This document shows positions 1 to 7,681 of a stretch of 32,784 bases of DNA, one piece after another. The first letter of the stretch is position 1. Every line of letters begins with the position of its first letter. Under the pieces are notes generated by a model. It saw only the letters and a program-made list of their open reading frames with translations, did no database searches and was not told where the DNA came from. The stretch covers positions 476 through 33,259 of the forward strand of contig MGVA01000048.1 of assembly GCA_001800245.1 (NCBI GenBank), given 5' to 3'. This DNA comes from Elusimicrobia bacterium RIFOXYA12_FULL_51_18. Its GTDB lineage: Bacteria; Elusimicrobiota; Elusimicrobia; Elusimicrobiales; UBA9959. Position numbers and translations under genes: made by a program.

Positions 1-771
1 TACTATCTTGAAGCTTTCAACAGCTTTCAGGACGCCATAGGCCGTCCTGTCGAGTCTTTTGATATTGAGAAAGCTCCATTTGTAATAAGCGCCGCGACAA
101 AAGTGGTTGTAACCTTCGGAGGAAAGGCCGCGGCACGCGAATATCAAACCGGAACGCGCATCGTTTCCTGCATGGCTCCGGCCGTGGAACTTAGCCGGAG
201 CAATTACGCCGATCGCTATTTTATCCCGATGTCCCCGCATCCCGGCCGGCTGCTGTCTAAATTACAAGTCGTCCAACCTGAGCTTAAAAGTCTTGTCATA
301 TTCTGGATTTCCGAATCCATGAGAGAATATCTGCGGCAAATGCGGAAGGATGCGGCTTCCCTGGGCATAACGTTGACCGAGGTGCGGCTTAAAAACGCGG
401 ACGAGCTTCCGGAGCGGCTCCGCGGCATGCCGGGTACGATAGACGCCATATTTTTCCCGCCGGATCCGCTTCTTGTAAACGTGCAGACCTTTGGAACCGT
501 CAGGGATTTTTCCGAGCAAAATCATGTCCCGTTCTACGCTCCGACCGAAGCTCTTGTCGGGAAAGGCGCCACCGCTTCGGTTTCAAGCAGCTTTGAGAGC
601 ATGGGACGCGGCGCGGCCCGCATGACCTCACGGCTGCTCAACGGAGAAACAGTGGGGCGGACCGCTTACCCGGAAGAAATCCGGCTGGCCGTAAACCTGA
701 AGGCCGCCGACCGCGCCGGACTTAAGATCACTCCTGAAATGCAGGCGAAAGCGGACAAGGTGTTCCCATGA
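1..771 (+). CDS. ABC_sub_bind-type periplasmic substrate-binding protein (5' truncated by window edge)
   Basis: The reading frame is open from base 1, so the start lies outside the window; the GTG at 103 is internal. About 256 residues are visible. They resemble the C-terminal two thirds of the ABC_sub_bind family (PF04392, TrpX-like): alternating beta/alpha segments such as VVVTFGGKAA, then a second lobe starting near RYFIPMSPHPGRLL, and a late SSFESMGRGAARM helix typical of type I periplasmic binding folds. These proteins bind a small ligand in the periplasm. No permease or ATPase for this ligand follows. Instead the stop codon overlaps the start of a membrane histidine kinase by 4 bp (ATGA at 768). 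I infer that the protein delivers ligand information to that kinase rather than feeding a transporter. Family assignment is fairly sure; the ligand is unknown. Confidence 0.8.
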   Translation, partial: YYLEAFNSFQDAIGRPVESFDIEKAPFVISAATKVVVTFGGKAAAREYQTGTRIVSCMAPAVELSRSNYADRYFIPMSPHPGRLLSKLQVVQPELKSLVIFWISESMREYLRQMRKDAASLGITLTEVRLKNADELPERLRGMPGTIDAIFFPPDPLLVNVQTFGTVRDFSEQNHVPFYAPTEALVGKGATASVSSSFESMGRGAARMTSRLLNGETVGRTAYPEEIRLAVNLKAADRAGLKITPEMQAKADKVFP

Positions 772-3071
772 AACTCTTAACCAAGCTTTTTCTTTTTTTT
801 GTTCCGTTGACCCTGCTTCTGATCGGCTCGGCGGCGATCATCTCCAGAAGCGGCATGCGCAGGATTCTGGTGAGTGAGGTTAATAGCCGCGGCCTGGCCC
901 AGATCTCCGGCAATACGCAGGCCCTCTCCAGGGCTTTTGAATCCAAAACCGAGGCCGCCCTTCTGCCGCTTTTGCAGTCCCTGAAAGAGCAGACCCAGGG
1001 CGCGCAAGTTGCGGCGTTGGCCCAGACGGGGCGCGTAATGGCGCACACGAACGTGATGGAAAAAAACAAAATCTACTCCAATGCCCTCACAACCCGGATG
1101 CTGCGTTCCGATCTCCCTGTTTCACAGGAAACCGACGTAAAAGGAGAAAAGATCCTAGCCCTTTCATCGCCGGTGTGGCGCGAAGAAGAAGAGGAAAAAG
1201 AGGATTTTCTGCTCTCGGCCGGAGATAAGCCCAAAAAACAGCGCCTCGGCACCATAATACTGCAAATGCCGCTAATCCGCACGCTCAAGCTTGAAAACAG
1301 GCTTTTTATGCGTCAGATGGCGTTACTTATTCTGGCGGTCGGAGGACTTTCGCTGGGTCTGATATTTTTCGCGATATTTGTGATATTAAGGCCGGCGAGG
1401 CGCCTTGCGGCCGGCATCTCAAAAGTCAGCGAAGGGCAGTACGGGCTGATCGTTCCGGTGGTCGCACAAGATGAGCTTGGCCAACTGACCGCGGCTTTTA
1501 ACCGCATGGCCAAAAATCTGAGCGACACAACCGTTTCCCGTGACACACTGGTGGAGGAAGTTGCCGAGCGCAGGCGCGTGGAAGCGGCCTTGCGTGAAAC
1601 GGAGGAAAAATTCAGGATACAATTTGAAGGGGCGATGGACGCTATCTTCCTGGCGGACGCCGAAACCGGTCTGTTAATAGATCTGAATATTGAAGCGGCA
1701 AAATTGGTCGGCTGGGAAAAATCGGAGCTTATCGGACGGCATCAGCGGATTCTTCATCCTCCCGCACGACCTGGGGAGGAATCGTCAGAAGACAGTTTTA
1801 AACGCCAGCTTACTGGGCAACAAGGCCGGCTTCTGGAGATGCAGGTTGTTACCAAAACCGGGGAAATAAAAGAAGTCGCCATAATGGCAAATCTGCTTGA
1901 GATCAGAGGCAGGAAGGTTTTACAGGGTATCTTCCGCGACGTCACAGAACGCAAGAAGGCGGAAATAGAACTTCGGAAAAGAGAAGAATTGTACCGGACC
2001 ACCTTTGAAACTACCGGCATGAGCACGGTTCTATTGGAAGAAGATGCCGTTATCAGCCTTGCCAACGCGGAATTTGAAAGACTCTCCGGATATTCAAAAC
2101 CGGAGATAGAAGGAAAGAAAAAATGGACGGAGTTTGTGGTGAAGGAAGATCTGGAAAGAATGCTCACGCAGCATGGTTTGAGGCGGGAACACCCCGCTGC
2201 CGCCTTGACGCAATATGAGTTTCATTTCATAACCAGATCCGGAGAGATCCGCAACATTCTTCTTTTCATCGCTATGATACCCTCCACAAAAAGAAGCATC
2301 GCCTCGCTTATGGATATCACCGAACGCAAACGCCTTGAGTCGTCGCTTCTGCAATCTGAAAAGATGTCGGCTGTGGGCCAGCTTGCCGCCGGCGTGGCTC
2401 ACGAGATAAACAATCCGCTGGGAATAATCCTGGGTTTCGCGCAAAGCGTGGTCAAACGAATTAAGAATGAGAATGATCCTTTGGCGCTTCCGCTTAAGAC
2501 CATAGAACGGGAAGCGGTAAGATGTAGGAATCTGGTTCAGAACCTGCTTGTTTTCTCAAGGGCTTCCAATAGCGCTCAGTCGGATGCGGTTGACTTAAAT
2601 GCCGCCGCGGAAAGCGCCCTGTCCCTGATCCTGGCCCAGACTAAGACGCACAATGTGGAACTGGTTCAGGAGTTGGTTCCCGGTCTCCCGCGAATTCGTG
2701 TCAATATAACCCAGTTCCAGCAGATCCTCATCAATCTGGCCAATAACTCCATTGACGCGATGCCCCAGGGGGGGACGCTCACTATCGGCACCTCTCTTTC
2801 CCGTAAACGGTCCGGCTATGTGGAGCTCCGGGTCCGGGATACCGGCTCCGGCATTCCGAAAGAGCTTCAAAAGAAGATATTCGAACCCTTCTTTACCACC
2901 AAAGAAGTTGGGAAAGGCACGGGGCTGGGACTTTCACTGGTGTATGAGATAGTGCAAAAGCACGGCGGAACCATTGAACTGGAAAGCGAAGAGGGGAGGG
3001 GGACGGAATTCACCGTTTCCCTGCCCATTCGCTCCGCTGGAATGTCCGCTGCGGCGCCGGCAAAAGTATGA
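768..3071 (+). CDS. Membrane-bound hybrid-sensor histidine kinase (HAMP-PAS-PAS-HisKA-HATPase)
   Basis: This is a 767-residue sensor kinase. TM1 spans about residues 5-25 and TM2 about 184-206, enclosing a roughly 160-residue periplasmic segment. A HAMP linker follows (about 207-258), then two PAS domains (about 281-395 and 402-515), each ending in a D(I/V)TERK signature. The HisKA box VAHEINNPLG has phospho-acceptor His545. The ATPase has the N box (NLANNSIDAMPQGG), G1 (DTGSGIP), F box (FEPFFTT) and G2 (GKGTGLGLS). No receiver domain is attached, so the phosphate must pass to a separate regulator, plausibly one of the receivers downstream. The start ATG overlaps the binding-protein stop, indicating translational coupling. 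The catalytic core from about residue 516 onward is closely matched by the next kinase (3529-5253) at protein and DNA level. Confidence 0.93.
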   Translation: MKLLTKLFLFFVPLTLLLIGSAAIISRSGMRRILVSEVNSRGLAQISGNTQALSRAFESKTEAALLPLLQSLKEQTQGAQVAALAQTGRVMAHTNVMEKNKIYSNALTTRMLRSDLPVSQETDVKGEKILALSSPVWREEEEEKEDFLLSAGDKPKKQRLGTIILQMPLIRTLKLENRLFMRQMALLILAVGGLSLGLIFFAIFVILRPARRLAAGISKVSEGQYGLIVPVVAQDELGQLTAAFNRMAKNLSDTTVSRDTLVEEVAERRRVEAALRETEEKFRIQFEGAMDAIFLADAETGLLIDLNIEAAKLVGWEKSELIGRHQRILHPPARPGEESSEDSFKRQLTGQQGRLLEMQVVTKTGEIKEVAIMANLLEIRGRKVLQGIFRDVTERKKAEIELRKREELYRTTFETTGMSTVLLEEDAVISLANAEFERLSGYSKPEIEGKKKWTEFVVKEDLERMLTQHGLRREHPAAALTQYEFHFITRSGEIRNILLFIAMIPSTKRSIASLMDITERKRLESSLLQSEKMSAVGQLAAGVAHEINNPLGIILGFAQSVVKRIKNENDPLALPLKTIEREAVRCRNLVQNLLVFSRASNSAQSDAVDLNAAAESALSLILAQTKTHNVELVQELVPGLPRIRVNITQFQQILINLANNSIDAMPQGGTLTIGTSLSRKRSGYVELRVRDTGSGIPKELQKKIFEPFFTTKEVGKGTGLGLSLVYEIVQKHGGTIELESEEGRGTEFTVSLPIRSAGMSAAAPAKV

Positions 3072-3176
3072 GACGCGAAACTGTGGTTTTAGAGCTTGCG
3101 GTTGCGATCGGTCCAGTGCCCGGCGTCGGCCAGGACCTGGAGCCGGTGCTAGACAAACCGAACCCGGAAAATCCAG

Positions 3177-3374
3177 GTGCCGGCCCGGTATGAGACTTTC
3201 GACCCGGATAGGGACGTGGTTAACAAATCGGACATCCGTTGGACTCCCCTCGGCCTTAATTATTTCATACGGGGATATGAGCCTGGAACGCAGGTCAACT
3301 ATATTTTCAAACGCGAGAGGGCAGGTAGTATACGCAACGACGCTTTATATTTACTTCTACAATTGCTATTTTGA
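3177..3374 (+). pseudogene. 3' remnant of an outer-membrane porin (phosphate-selective porin-like)
   Basis: The frame ending at the TGA 3372-3374 reads RYETFDPDRD, then LGLNYFIRGYEPGTQVNYIF, and finishes LLLQLLF. This is the layout of the last strands of 16-18-strand porins of the OprP/O type: an RYE-FDPD turn, a 'LNY-I-G' strand, a 'QVNYIFKRE' strand, and a closing strand with alternating hydrophobics and a terminal Phe, as the BAM complex requires. Upstream the frame is broken by stops at 3090-3092 and near 3150, and no signal peptide or other strands exist between it and the kinase stop at 3071. It is therefore a decayed tail, about 60 residues of a protein normally near 400. The call rests on recalled family patterns, not on a search. 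Confidence 0.5.
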
Positions 3375-3528
3375 TTAGATAAACGGGAGGAGTGTAGGTA
3401 GGTATGTCCGCATGACATGGATCGCGATTCTGGCTGCGTAAATAGCGCTTTTGCCGTTATGGTCGTCAGCGGAGAACGGCGGAGCAGGATTCGGGTTAAC
3501 TCCAAAGGCAGTGTGTGACTGGAAGATT
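3375..3528 (+). other. Gap between porin remnant and second kinase; contains a repeat end
   Basis: These 154 bases follow the porin remnant and precede the second kinase. No convincing ORF is seen. The frame open from 3451 into the kinase starts with residues unlike any kinase N-terminus, so I do not count it as coding. A 16-bp exact match to the right end of the TTAA-bounded repeat lies at 3484-3499. Together with the decayed porin this marks 3072-3528 as a rearranged spot. Confidence 0.5.
3484..3499 (+). repeat. Solo right end of the TTAA-bounded palindromic element
   Basis: GCAGGATTCGGGTTAA is identical over 16 bp to the right terminus of the complete element (9296-9311). Similarity stops exactly at TTAA: the next bases are CTCC here and TTTC there. 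This shared outer boundary supports TTAA as the element edge or target duplication. Confidence 0.65.
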
Positions 3529-5253
3529 ATGAAAAAAACCAAGTTAAGCGACCTTAAATTCGAGGATCTGTTCCGGCGGGAACCTGAAGCGGGCCGGTTG
3601 TTTTTTAATAACAGGCGCGCTCTTATTTTTGACGCGGCGACCATGGGGGTTTTGCGCCGGCAGCTTCTCAGTACTATGGGTTGGGAACTGGCCATGGGAG
3701 TTCTCAGCCGGTTCGGGTATGAACATGGATCGAATGACGCCGAAATGCTGGGCAGGAAGTTTAACTGGGAGACCGACACCGACTGGCTGGCATCCGGTCC
3801 GTTCCTCCATACACTGGAAGGCCTGGTGCATGTAACTCCGCAGAAAATAGAGTTTGACCGCGGGACGGGGCATTTCCATATGCACGGTATATGGCTGAAT
3901 TCTTATGAAGCCGAAACACATCTGAAGCTGTTCGGCCTCAGCGCCGCCGGCCCGGTCTGCTGGACGCTTGCCGGGTATGCCTCCGGCTATGCCAGTAGTT
4001 TTTTCGGCAAGAGTCTTCTGGCAATTGAAACCGAGTGTGTCGGCAAAGGCGACGCGCGTTGTTACTTCGAAATCCGGCCGGTCGAGAAATGGGGGCCGGA
4101 GGCTTTGCCGTATCTGAGCGCCCTCCAGGCTGTTAATGTCGCCGAGCGGTTACGCGAGTCGGAATCCCGTTTTTATGATATTGCGCTCAGTTCAAGCGAT
4201 TGGATCTGGGAGATAGATGCGGACGGTCTGTATACTTACTGCAGTCCGGGGGTGACAAAGATATTGGGGTACACGCCCGGAGAGCTTACCGGCAAAAAGC
4301 ATTTTTACGATTTCTTCGCCCCGGAAGAGCGGGAACAGCTGAAAACCTCTCAACTTGAAATCTTTTCAAGAAAGGCGGATTTTAATCTTTTTGTGAGCAG
4401 AAACCTTCATAAGAACGGAGAGATGGTGATTCTGGAGACAAAAGGAGTGCCTATTCTGGACAGAGGCGGGATACTTTTAGGGTATAGGGGTTCCGTTACC
4501 GATATTACCGAGCGAAAACGTCTTGAGGCGTCGCTCCTGCAATCTGAAAAATTGTCCGCGGTAGGCCAGCTCGCCGCCGGGGTGGCGCACGAGATAAATA
4601 ATCCGCTGGGGATCATTCTCGGTTTCGCGCAAAGCGTAGTCAGAAAAATAAAAGAGGACGATGCTCTGGCGCTCCCGCTTAAGACCATAGAACGGGAAGC
4701 GATCCGTTGTAAAAACCTGGTTCAGAACCTGCTTGTTTTTTCAAGAGCTTCCAAAAGCGAGACATTGGAGGAGCTGGACTTAAATACCGCTATGGAGGGC
4801 GTCTTGTCTTTGATCCTGGCTCAAGCCAAAGCGCGCAATGTGGAACTGGTCAGGGAGCTGGGCTCCGGCTTACCCAAAGTTAATGCCAATCAAATCCAGT
4901 TGCAGCAGGTTGTCCTTAATCTGGCCCATAACGCCATTGATGCGATGCCCAAAGGGGGGACGCTTACCATCAGGACCGCGCTTCCCGGCAGGCGGCCGGG
5001 ATATGTGGAACTCCGGGTTCTGGACACCGGCACTGGCATTCCGAAAGATTTGCAAAAGAGGATATTTGAGCCTTTTTTTACAACCAAAGAAGCGGGAAAG
5101 GGTACTGGCCTCGGACTATCACTGGCATATGAGATAATCCACAAGCACGGAGGGGCCATTGAACTGGAAAGCGAAGAGGGACAGGGGACGGAATTTACCG
5201 TTTATCTGCCCGTTCACTCCGCGGCAACGTTATTGGCGGGGGGGGCCGCATGA
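3529..5253 (+). CDS. Histidine kinase with XylR_N/V4R ligand-binding sensor and PAS domain
   Basis: I start this at ATG 3529 (574 residues) because the preceding in-frame GTG region lies in repeat/spacer DNA; a weak GGAAG lies at 3521-3525. Residues 1-95 match XylR_N (PF06505), the head of XylR/DmpR regulators. About 110-190 is a V4R domain with VCWTLAGYASGYASSFFGK and the cysteines of PVCW, ETEC and DARC plus the Glu of SYEAE, which correspond to zinc-site residues known in PoxR/DmpR. A PAS domain follows, then HisKA (His354 in VAHEINNPLG) and HATPase (DTGTGIP, FEPFFTT, GKGTGLGLS). No transmembrane segment is seen, so it is cytoplasmic. In XylR/DmpR this sensor binds aromatics and controls a sigma-54 AAA+ domain; here it controls a kinase. 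An aromatic or other hydrophobic effector is plausible but inferred. It overlaps the next receiver gene by 4 bp. Confidence 0.9.
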   Translation: MKKTKLSDLKFEDLFRREPEAGRLFFNNRRALIFDAATMGVLRRQLLSTMGWELAMGVLSRFGYEHGSNDAEMLGRKFNWETDTDWLASGPFLHTLEGLVHVTPQKIEFDRGTGHFHMHGIWLNSYEAETHLKLFGLSAAGPVCWTLAGYASGYASSFFGKSLLAIETECVGKGDARCYFEIRPVEKWGPEALPYLSALQAVNVAERLRESESRFYDIALSSSDWIWEIDADGLYTYCSPGVTKILGYTPGELTGKKHFYDFFAPEEREQLKTSQLEIFSRKADFNLFVSRNLHKNGEMVILETKGVPILDRGGILLGYRGSVTDITERKRLEASLLQSEKLSAVGQLAAGVAHEINNPLGIILGFAQSVVRKIKEDDALALPLKTIEREAIRCKNLVQNLLVFSRASKSETLEELDLNTAMEGVLSLILAQAKARNVELVRELGSGLPKVNANQIQLQQVVLNLAHNAIDAMPKGGTLTIRTALPGRRPGYVELRVLDTGTGIPKDLQKRIFEPFFTTKEAGKGTGLGLSLAYEIIHKHGGAIELESEEGQGTEFTVYLPVHSAATLLAGGAA

Positions 5254-5627
5254 CCGGCAGTGAAAAGCACATTCTTGTAGTGGATGATGAACAGGGGTTT
5301 CACGACCTATTCAGATTTGTCCTGGAGCCTTTGAGGTTTAACGTCCACTCCGCTTATGATGGCGTGGAGGGCCTTGAGCGCTTCCGGGAACGGAACTATG
5401 AAATGGTGTTTCTGGACGTTCACATGCCGAAGATGACGGGGCCGGAGCTTATGAAGCTGCTCAAGGAAATAAAGCCTTTACAACTGGTGGTGATAATGAG
5501 CAGCGGTTCCGATTCCCGCCAAGTCTTTGAAAAGGCCGTCAAAGAAATGGGGGCGGTAGCCTGCATGTATAAGCCTTTTGAATTGGATCAGGTCATGAAG
5601 CAGCTTGAAAGTATTCCGCGCGCATAA
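5250..5627 (+). CDS. Single-domain response regulator (CheY-like receiver)
   Basis: This 125-residue receiver has no output domain. The acidic pair is in VVDDEQGF, the phospho-acceptor is Asp56 in FLDVHMPKMTG, the switch Ser is in MSSGSD, and the conserved Lys is in YKPF. The start ATG overlaps the TGA of the XylR_N/V4R kinase (ATGA at 5250), so the two are translationally coupled and the kinase is its likely phosphodonor. A stand-alone receiver normally acts by protein-protein contact or as a phosphorelay intermediate; its target is not visible here. Confidence 0.9.
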   Translation: MTGSEKHILVVDDEQGFHDLFRFVLEPLRFNVHSAYDGVEGLERFRERNYEMVFLDVHMPKMTGPELMKLLKEIKPLQLVVIMSSGSDSRQVFEKAVKEMGAVACMYKPFELDQVMKQLESIPRA

Positions 5628-5636
5628 AATAAATTT

Positions 5637-5996
5637 ATGGACAAAACAATCCTGATAGTTGACGATGAGCAGGGATACCGTGATCTGCTGCATATGGAAC
5701 TTTCCGATCAGGGCTACACCGTCCTGACGGCCGCCGGCGGGTCCGAGGCTTTGGAGATCCTGAAAAGAGAGGGCGTGGCCCTCATCATTACGGACATGAA
5801 AATGCCTAAAATGGACGGGCTTGACGTGGTGATCGCCAGCAGGCGGCTGCGCCCGGGGATCCCCATTATTCTGATGACGGGATACGCCATAGAAGAGCGC
5901 GTCCAGGAAGCGCTCACAAGAAAAGCCAGCGTCTGTCTGCGCAAGCCTTTCAATATCAACGAACTGACGGACCTGGTAAAAACTACGGTGTCTTAG
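5637..5996 (+). CDS. Single-domain response regulator (CheY-like receiver)
   Basis: This is a second stand-alone receiver of 119 residues, 9 bases after the previous one. The acidic pair is in IVDDEQGY, the phospho-acceptor is Asp53 (TDMKMPKMDG), the switch Thr is in LMTGYA, and the Lys is in LRKPF. It shares the DDEQG N-terminus with its neighbour but is otherwise only moderately similar, so the pair is either an old duplication or two separate recruits. No Shine-Dalgarno sequence is evident before the ATG, consistent with re-initiation after the upstream stop. It lies in the kinase operon and likely takes phosphate from one of the local kinases. Confidence 0.9.
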   Translation: MDKTILIVDDEQGYRDLLHMELSDQGYTVLTAAGGSEALEILKREGVALIITDMKMPKMDGLDVVIASRRLRPGIPIILMTGYAIEERVQEALTRKASVCLRKPFNINELTDLVKTTVS

Positions 5997-6010
5997 GCTG
6001 GCGCCGTTTC

Positions 6011-6050
6011 CGCCGCGAAGGGGAAAACTCAACTGAATTTTTCAGGTTAA
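6011..6050 (-). repeat. Left end of the TTAA-bounded element, inverted
   Basis: Read on the - strand from 6050, these 40 bases match the left end of the complete element (9125 onward) at about 37 of 40 positions, starting at TTAACCTGAAAAATTCAG. Similarity stops outside TTAA and fades after the CTTCGCGG block. It lies between the second receiver gene and the OmpR-type gene and is a truncated copy. Confidence 0.75.
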
Positions 6051-6133
6051 CAGTCCGCGGAAACCTGCCTGGTAGTTCGTATGGCGCAAAAACAAAGCGG
6101 ATAAACTAAAAATAACCGTCCCGGAGGACTGCG

Positions 6134-6826
6134 ATGCCCAAGAAGATACTATTGGTGGAAGACGACCGCAAGATGCTGGATGTTATGCGGCGTTACCTTG
6201 AGAACCGCGGCTTTTCCGTTGTTTTTACCGACAACGGCTCCGAGGCGCTGATGTTTGCGCGCGATTCGAAACCGGACCTTGTAGTGGCGGATGTCGGGCT
6301 GCCGGGGCTTGACGGCTTCGGTTTGTGCAAAGCCATAAAATGTTCGGCCGAAACAGCCTCCTTGCCGGTAATAATAATTTCGGGGGGGAAGACGGAAGAA
6401 TCCGACATCGTGGCCGGCTACGACAAAGGCGCCGACGACTATCTTACCAAGCCTTTCGCCTTCTCCGTGCTGGCGGCAAAGATAAACGCCGTGCTGCGGC
6501 GTTACGGTGTCGGTACCAGCCCCGGCGCCAGTAAAATACGTGAGCAGGGGCTTGAGCTTGATCCTGCCGCCCGCACTATGAAGCTGGGCGGTAAATTGGT
6601 CCCACTGACCCGCAAAGAGTTTGATCTGCTTACCCTCATGCTGGAGAAAAAGGGGCGGATACTCGGGGTGCCTTACATGCTGGAAACGGTCTGGGGCTGC
6701 GACATGGCCACCTATGATAACCCCCATACGGTTGAAACCCATATTTCCACCTTAAGAAAAAAACTTGGTCCCAAGCTTGCCGCCCGGCTGGTGAGCGTAA
6801 CGGGGCACGGTTATAAATTTGAATAA
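6134..6826 (+). CDS. OmpR/PhoB-family response regulator (receiver + winged helix)
   Basis: This 230-residue regulator has a receiver at residues 1-120 (VEDD acidic pair, phospho-acceptor Asp53 in VADVGLPGLDG, switch Ser in IISGG, Lys in LTKPF). A Trans_reg_C winged-helix domain spans about 138-230 and ends in VETHISTLRKKLG and SVTGHGYKFE, the hallmark recognition helix and wing. It binds DNA and controls transcription; its targets are unknown. It is the only obvious DNA-binding output in the local sensory cluster. The start is well supported by GGAGG at 6122-6126, seven bases before the ATG. The soluble kinase gene follows after 9 bases and is the likely partner. Confidence 0.93.
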   Translation: MPKKILLVEDDRKMLDVMRRYLENRGFSVVFTDNGSEALMFARDSKPDLVVADVGLPGLDGFGLCKAIKCSAETASLPVIIISGGKTEESDIVAGYDKGADDYLTKPFAFSVLAAKINAVLRRYGVGTSPGASKIREQGLELDPAARTMKLGGKLVPLTRKEFDLLTLMLEKKGRILGVPYMLETVWGCDMATYDNPHTVETHISTLRKKLGPKLAARLVSVTGHGYKFE

Positions 6827-6835
6827 AAGGGAAAT

Positions 6836-7612
6836 GTGAAACAACAAGCGCAAAAAAAGGCCGGTTGGATGCCGGAAATGAAAAAGATGGAAGCCCTTGG
6901 CAGGCTATCCCGTAAGGTGGCGCACGATTTTAATAATATCCTGGGAGTCATAGATGGTTATACCACGCTGGTCATGAGCAGTGTTAAGGAAAATGATCCC
7001 TTAACGCAGGATTTGCGGGAAATACGCGCGGCCGTAGTCAAAGCCGCCGCTTTTACAAAACACCTTCTGATTTTCAACGGCAGGCTGACGCTGCCCAAGA
7101 CGCGTTGCGGAGTTAACGAGATAATAGCGGATACGCTGAAAAGGAAGGAATTGGCCCCGGGCGGCGGCTTTAAGATTGAACAGCGGCTTGCGCCTGAACT
7201 GCCCGGCATAATGGCCGTCGCGGTTCAGTTGGAGCAGGTGGCGGCAAATCTGCTGCTTAACGCGCGCGAGGCCATGACCGGCGGCGGAACCGCCGTCATA
7301 AGCTCTTTAGTGTTGCGGCTTGATGGTGAGGCGGTTAGATCACCTAATCGGGGAGAGGCCGGGCCGCTGTTTATAAAGATTTCCGTCCAGGACAGCGGCA
7401 CGGGAATAAGCGCGGAAGTCTTTGATCGTCTCTTTGAACCCCTGTTCTCAACCAAAGGAAAAGGCAACGGCGCGGGCCTGGGACTTTCCACGGTTTACGA
7501 CTTGGTAAAACAGCATAACGGCTGGGTAGAGGTGCAAAGCGCGCCCGGCTGCGGCAGCGAATTCTCGGTGTTCCTGCCGGCGATAAACGGTCAGCCTGAA
7601 AAATTCAGTTGA
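6836..7612 (+). CDS. Soluble NtrB-type histidine kinase without sensor domain; C-terminus ends inside a repeat
   Basis: This 258-residue kinase consists of HisKA (His30 in VAHDFNNILG) and HATPase (NLLLNAREAMTGGG, DSGTGIS, FEPLFSTKGKGNGAGLGLS) with no membrane segment or sensor. It starts at GTG 6836, preceded by AAAAGGGAAAT. The His-Asp-Phe-Asn-Asn box is typical of cytoplasmic NtrB-like kinases that often pair with a neighbouring regulator, here the OmpR-type gene just upstream. The last five codons and the TGA (7595-7612) lie within a copy of the TTAA-element repeat. The present C-terminus, after the usual end of the ATPase (FSVFLPA), was therefore created by the element, probably with little effect on the fold. 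Confidence 0.9.
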   Translation: MKQQAQKKAGWMPEMKKMEALGRLSRKVAHDFNNILGVIDGYTTLVMSSVKENDPLTQDLREIRAAVVKAAAFTKHLLIFNGRLTLPKTRCGVNEIIADTLKRKELAPGGGFKIEQRLAPELPGIMAVAVQLEQVAANLLLNAREAMTGGGTAVISSLVLRLDGEAVRSPNRGEAGPLFIKISVQDSGTGISAEVFDRLFEPLFSTKGKGNGAGLGLSTVYDLVKQHNGWVEVQSAPGCGSEFSVFLPAINGQPEKFS

Positions 7613-7652
7613 ATTTTTCCCTTCGCGGAGCTCAGGTGCGCTTCGCGCGGCA
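7595..7652 (+). repeat. 58-bp copy of the TTAA-element (truncated)
   Basis: These 58 bases are identical to 9129-9186 of the complete element, from CCTGAAAAATTCAG through the CTTCGCGGAGCTCAGG block to GCGCGGCA. The outer TTAA is missing (TCAG stands in its place) and the right half is absent. Perfect identity suggests recent spread or gene conversion. It provides the stop codon of the preceding kinase. Confidence 0.85.
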
Positions 7653-7672
7653 GAGGGCCGCGCATTTTCAAC
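7645..7672 (+). terminator. Possible hairpin terminator formed at the repeat edge
   Basis: GCGCGGC (7645-7651) and GCCGCGC (7657-7663) form a perfect 7-bp stem with a 5-base loop, followed by ATTTTCAACTTTT. The T-run is broken, so termination may be weak. It lies 33 bases after the soluble kinase stop, partly in the repeat. Confidence 0.4.
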
Positions 7673-7681
7673 TTTTATCAT

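Noticed and set aside
2974-3378. 134-residue + strand ORF overlapping the first kinase end
   Set aside because: Its first third is an out-of-frame reading of the kinase ATPase domain and the rest has no protein-like pattern; the porin-like sequence lies in a different frame.
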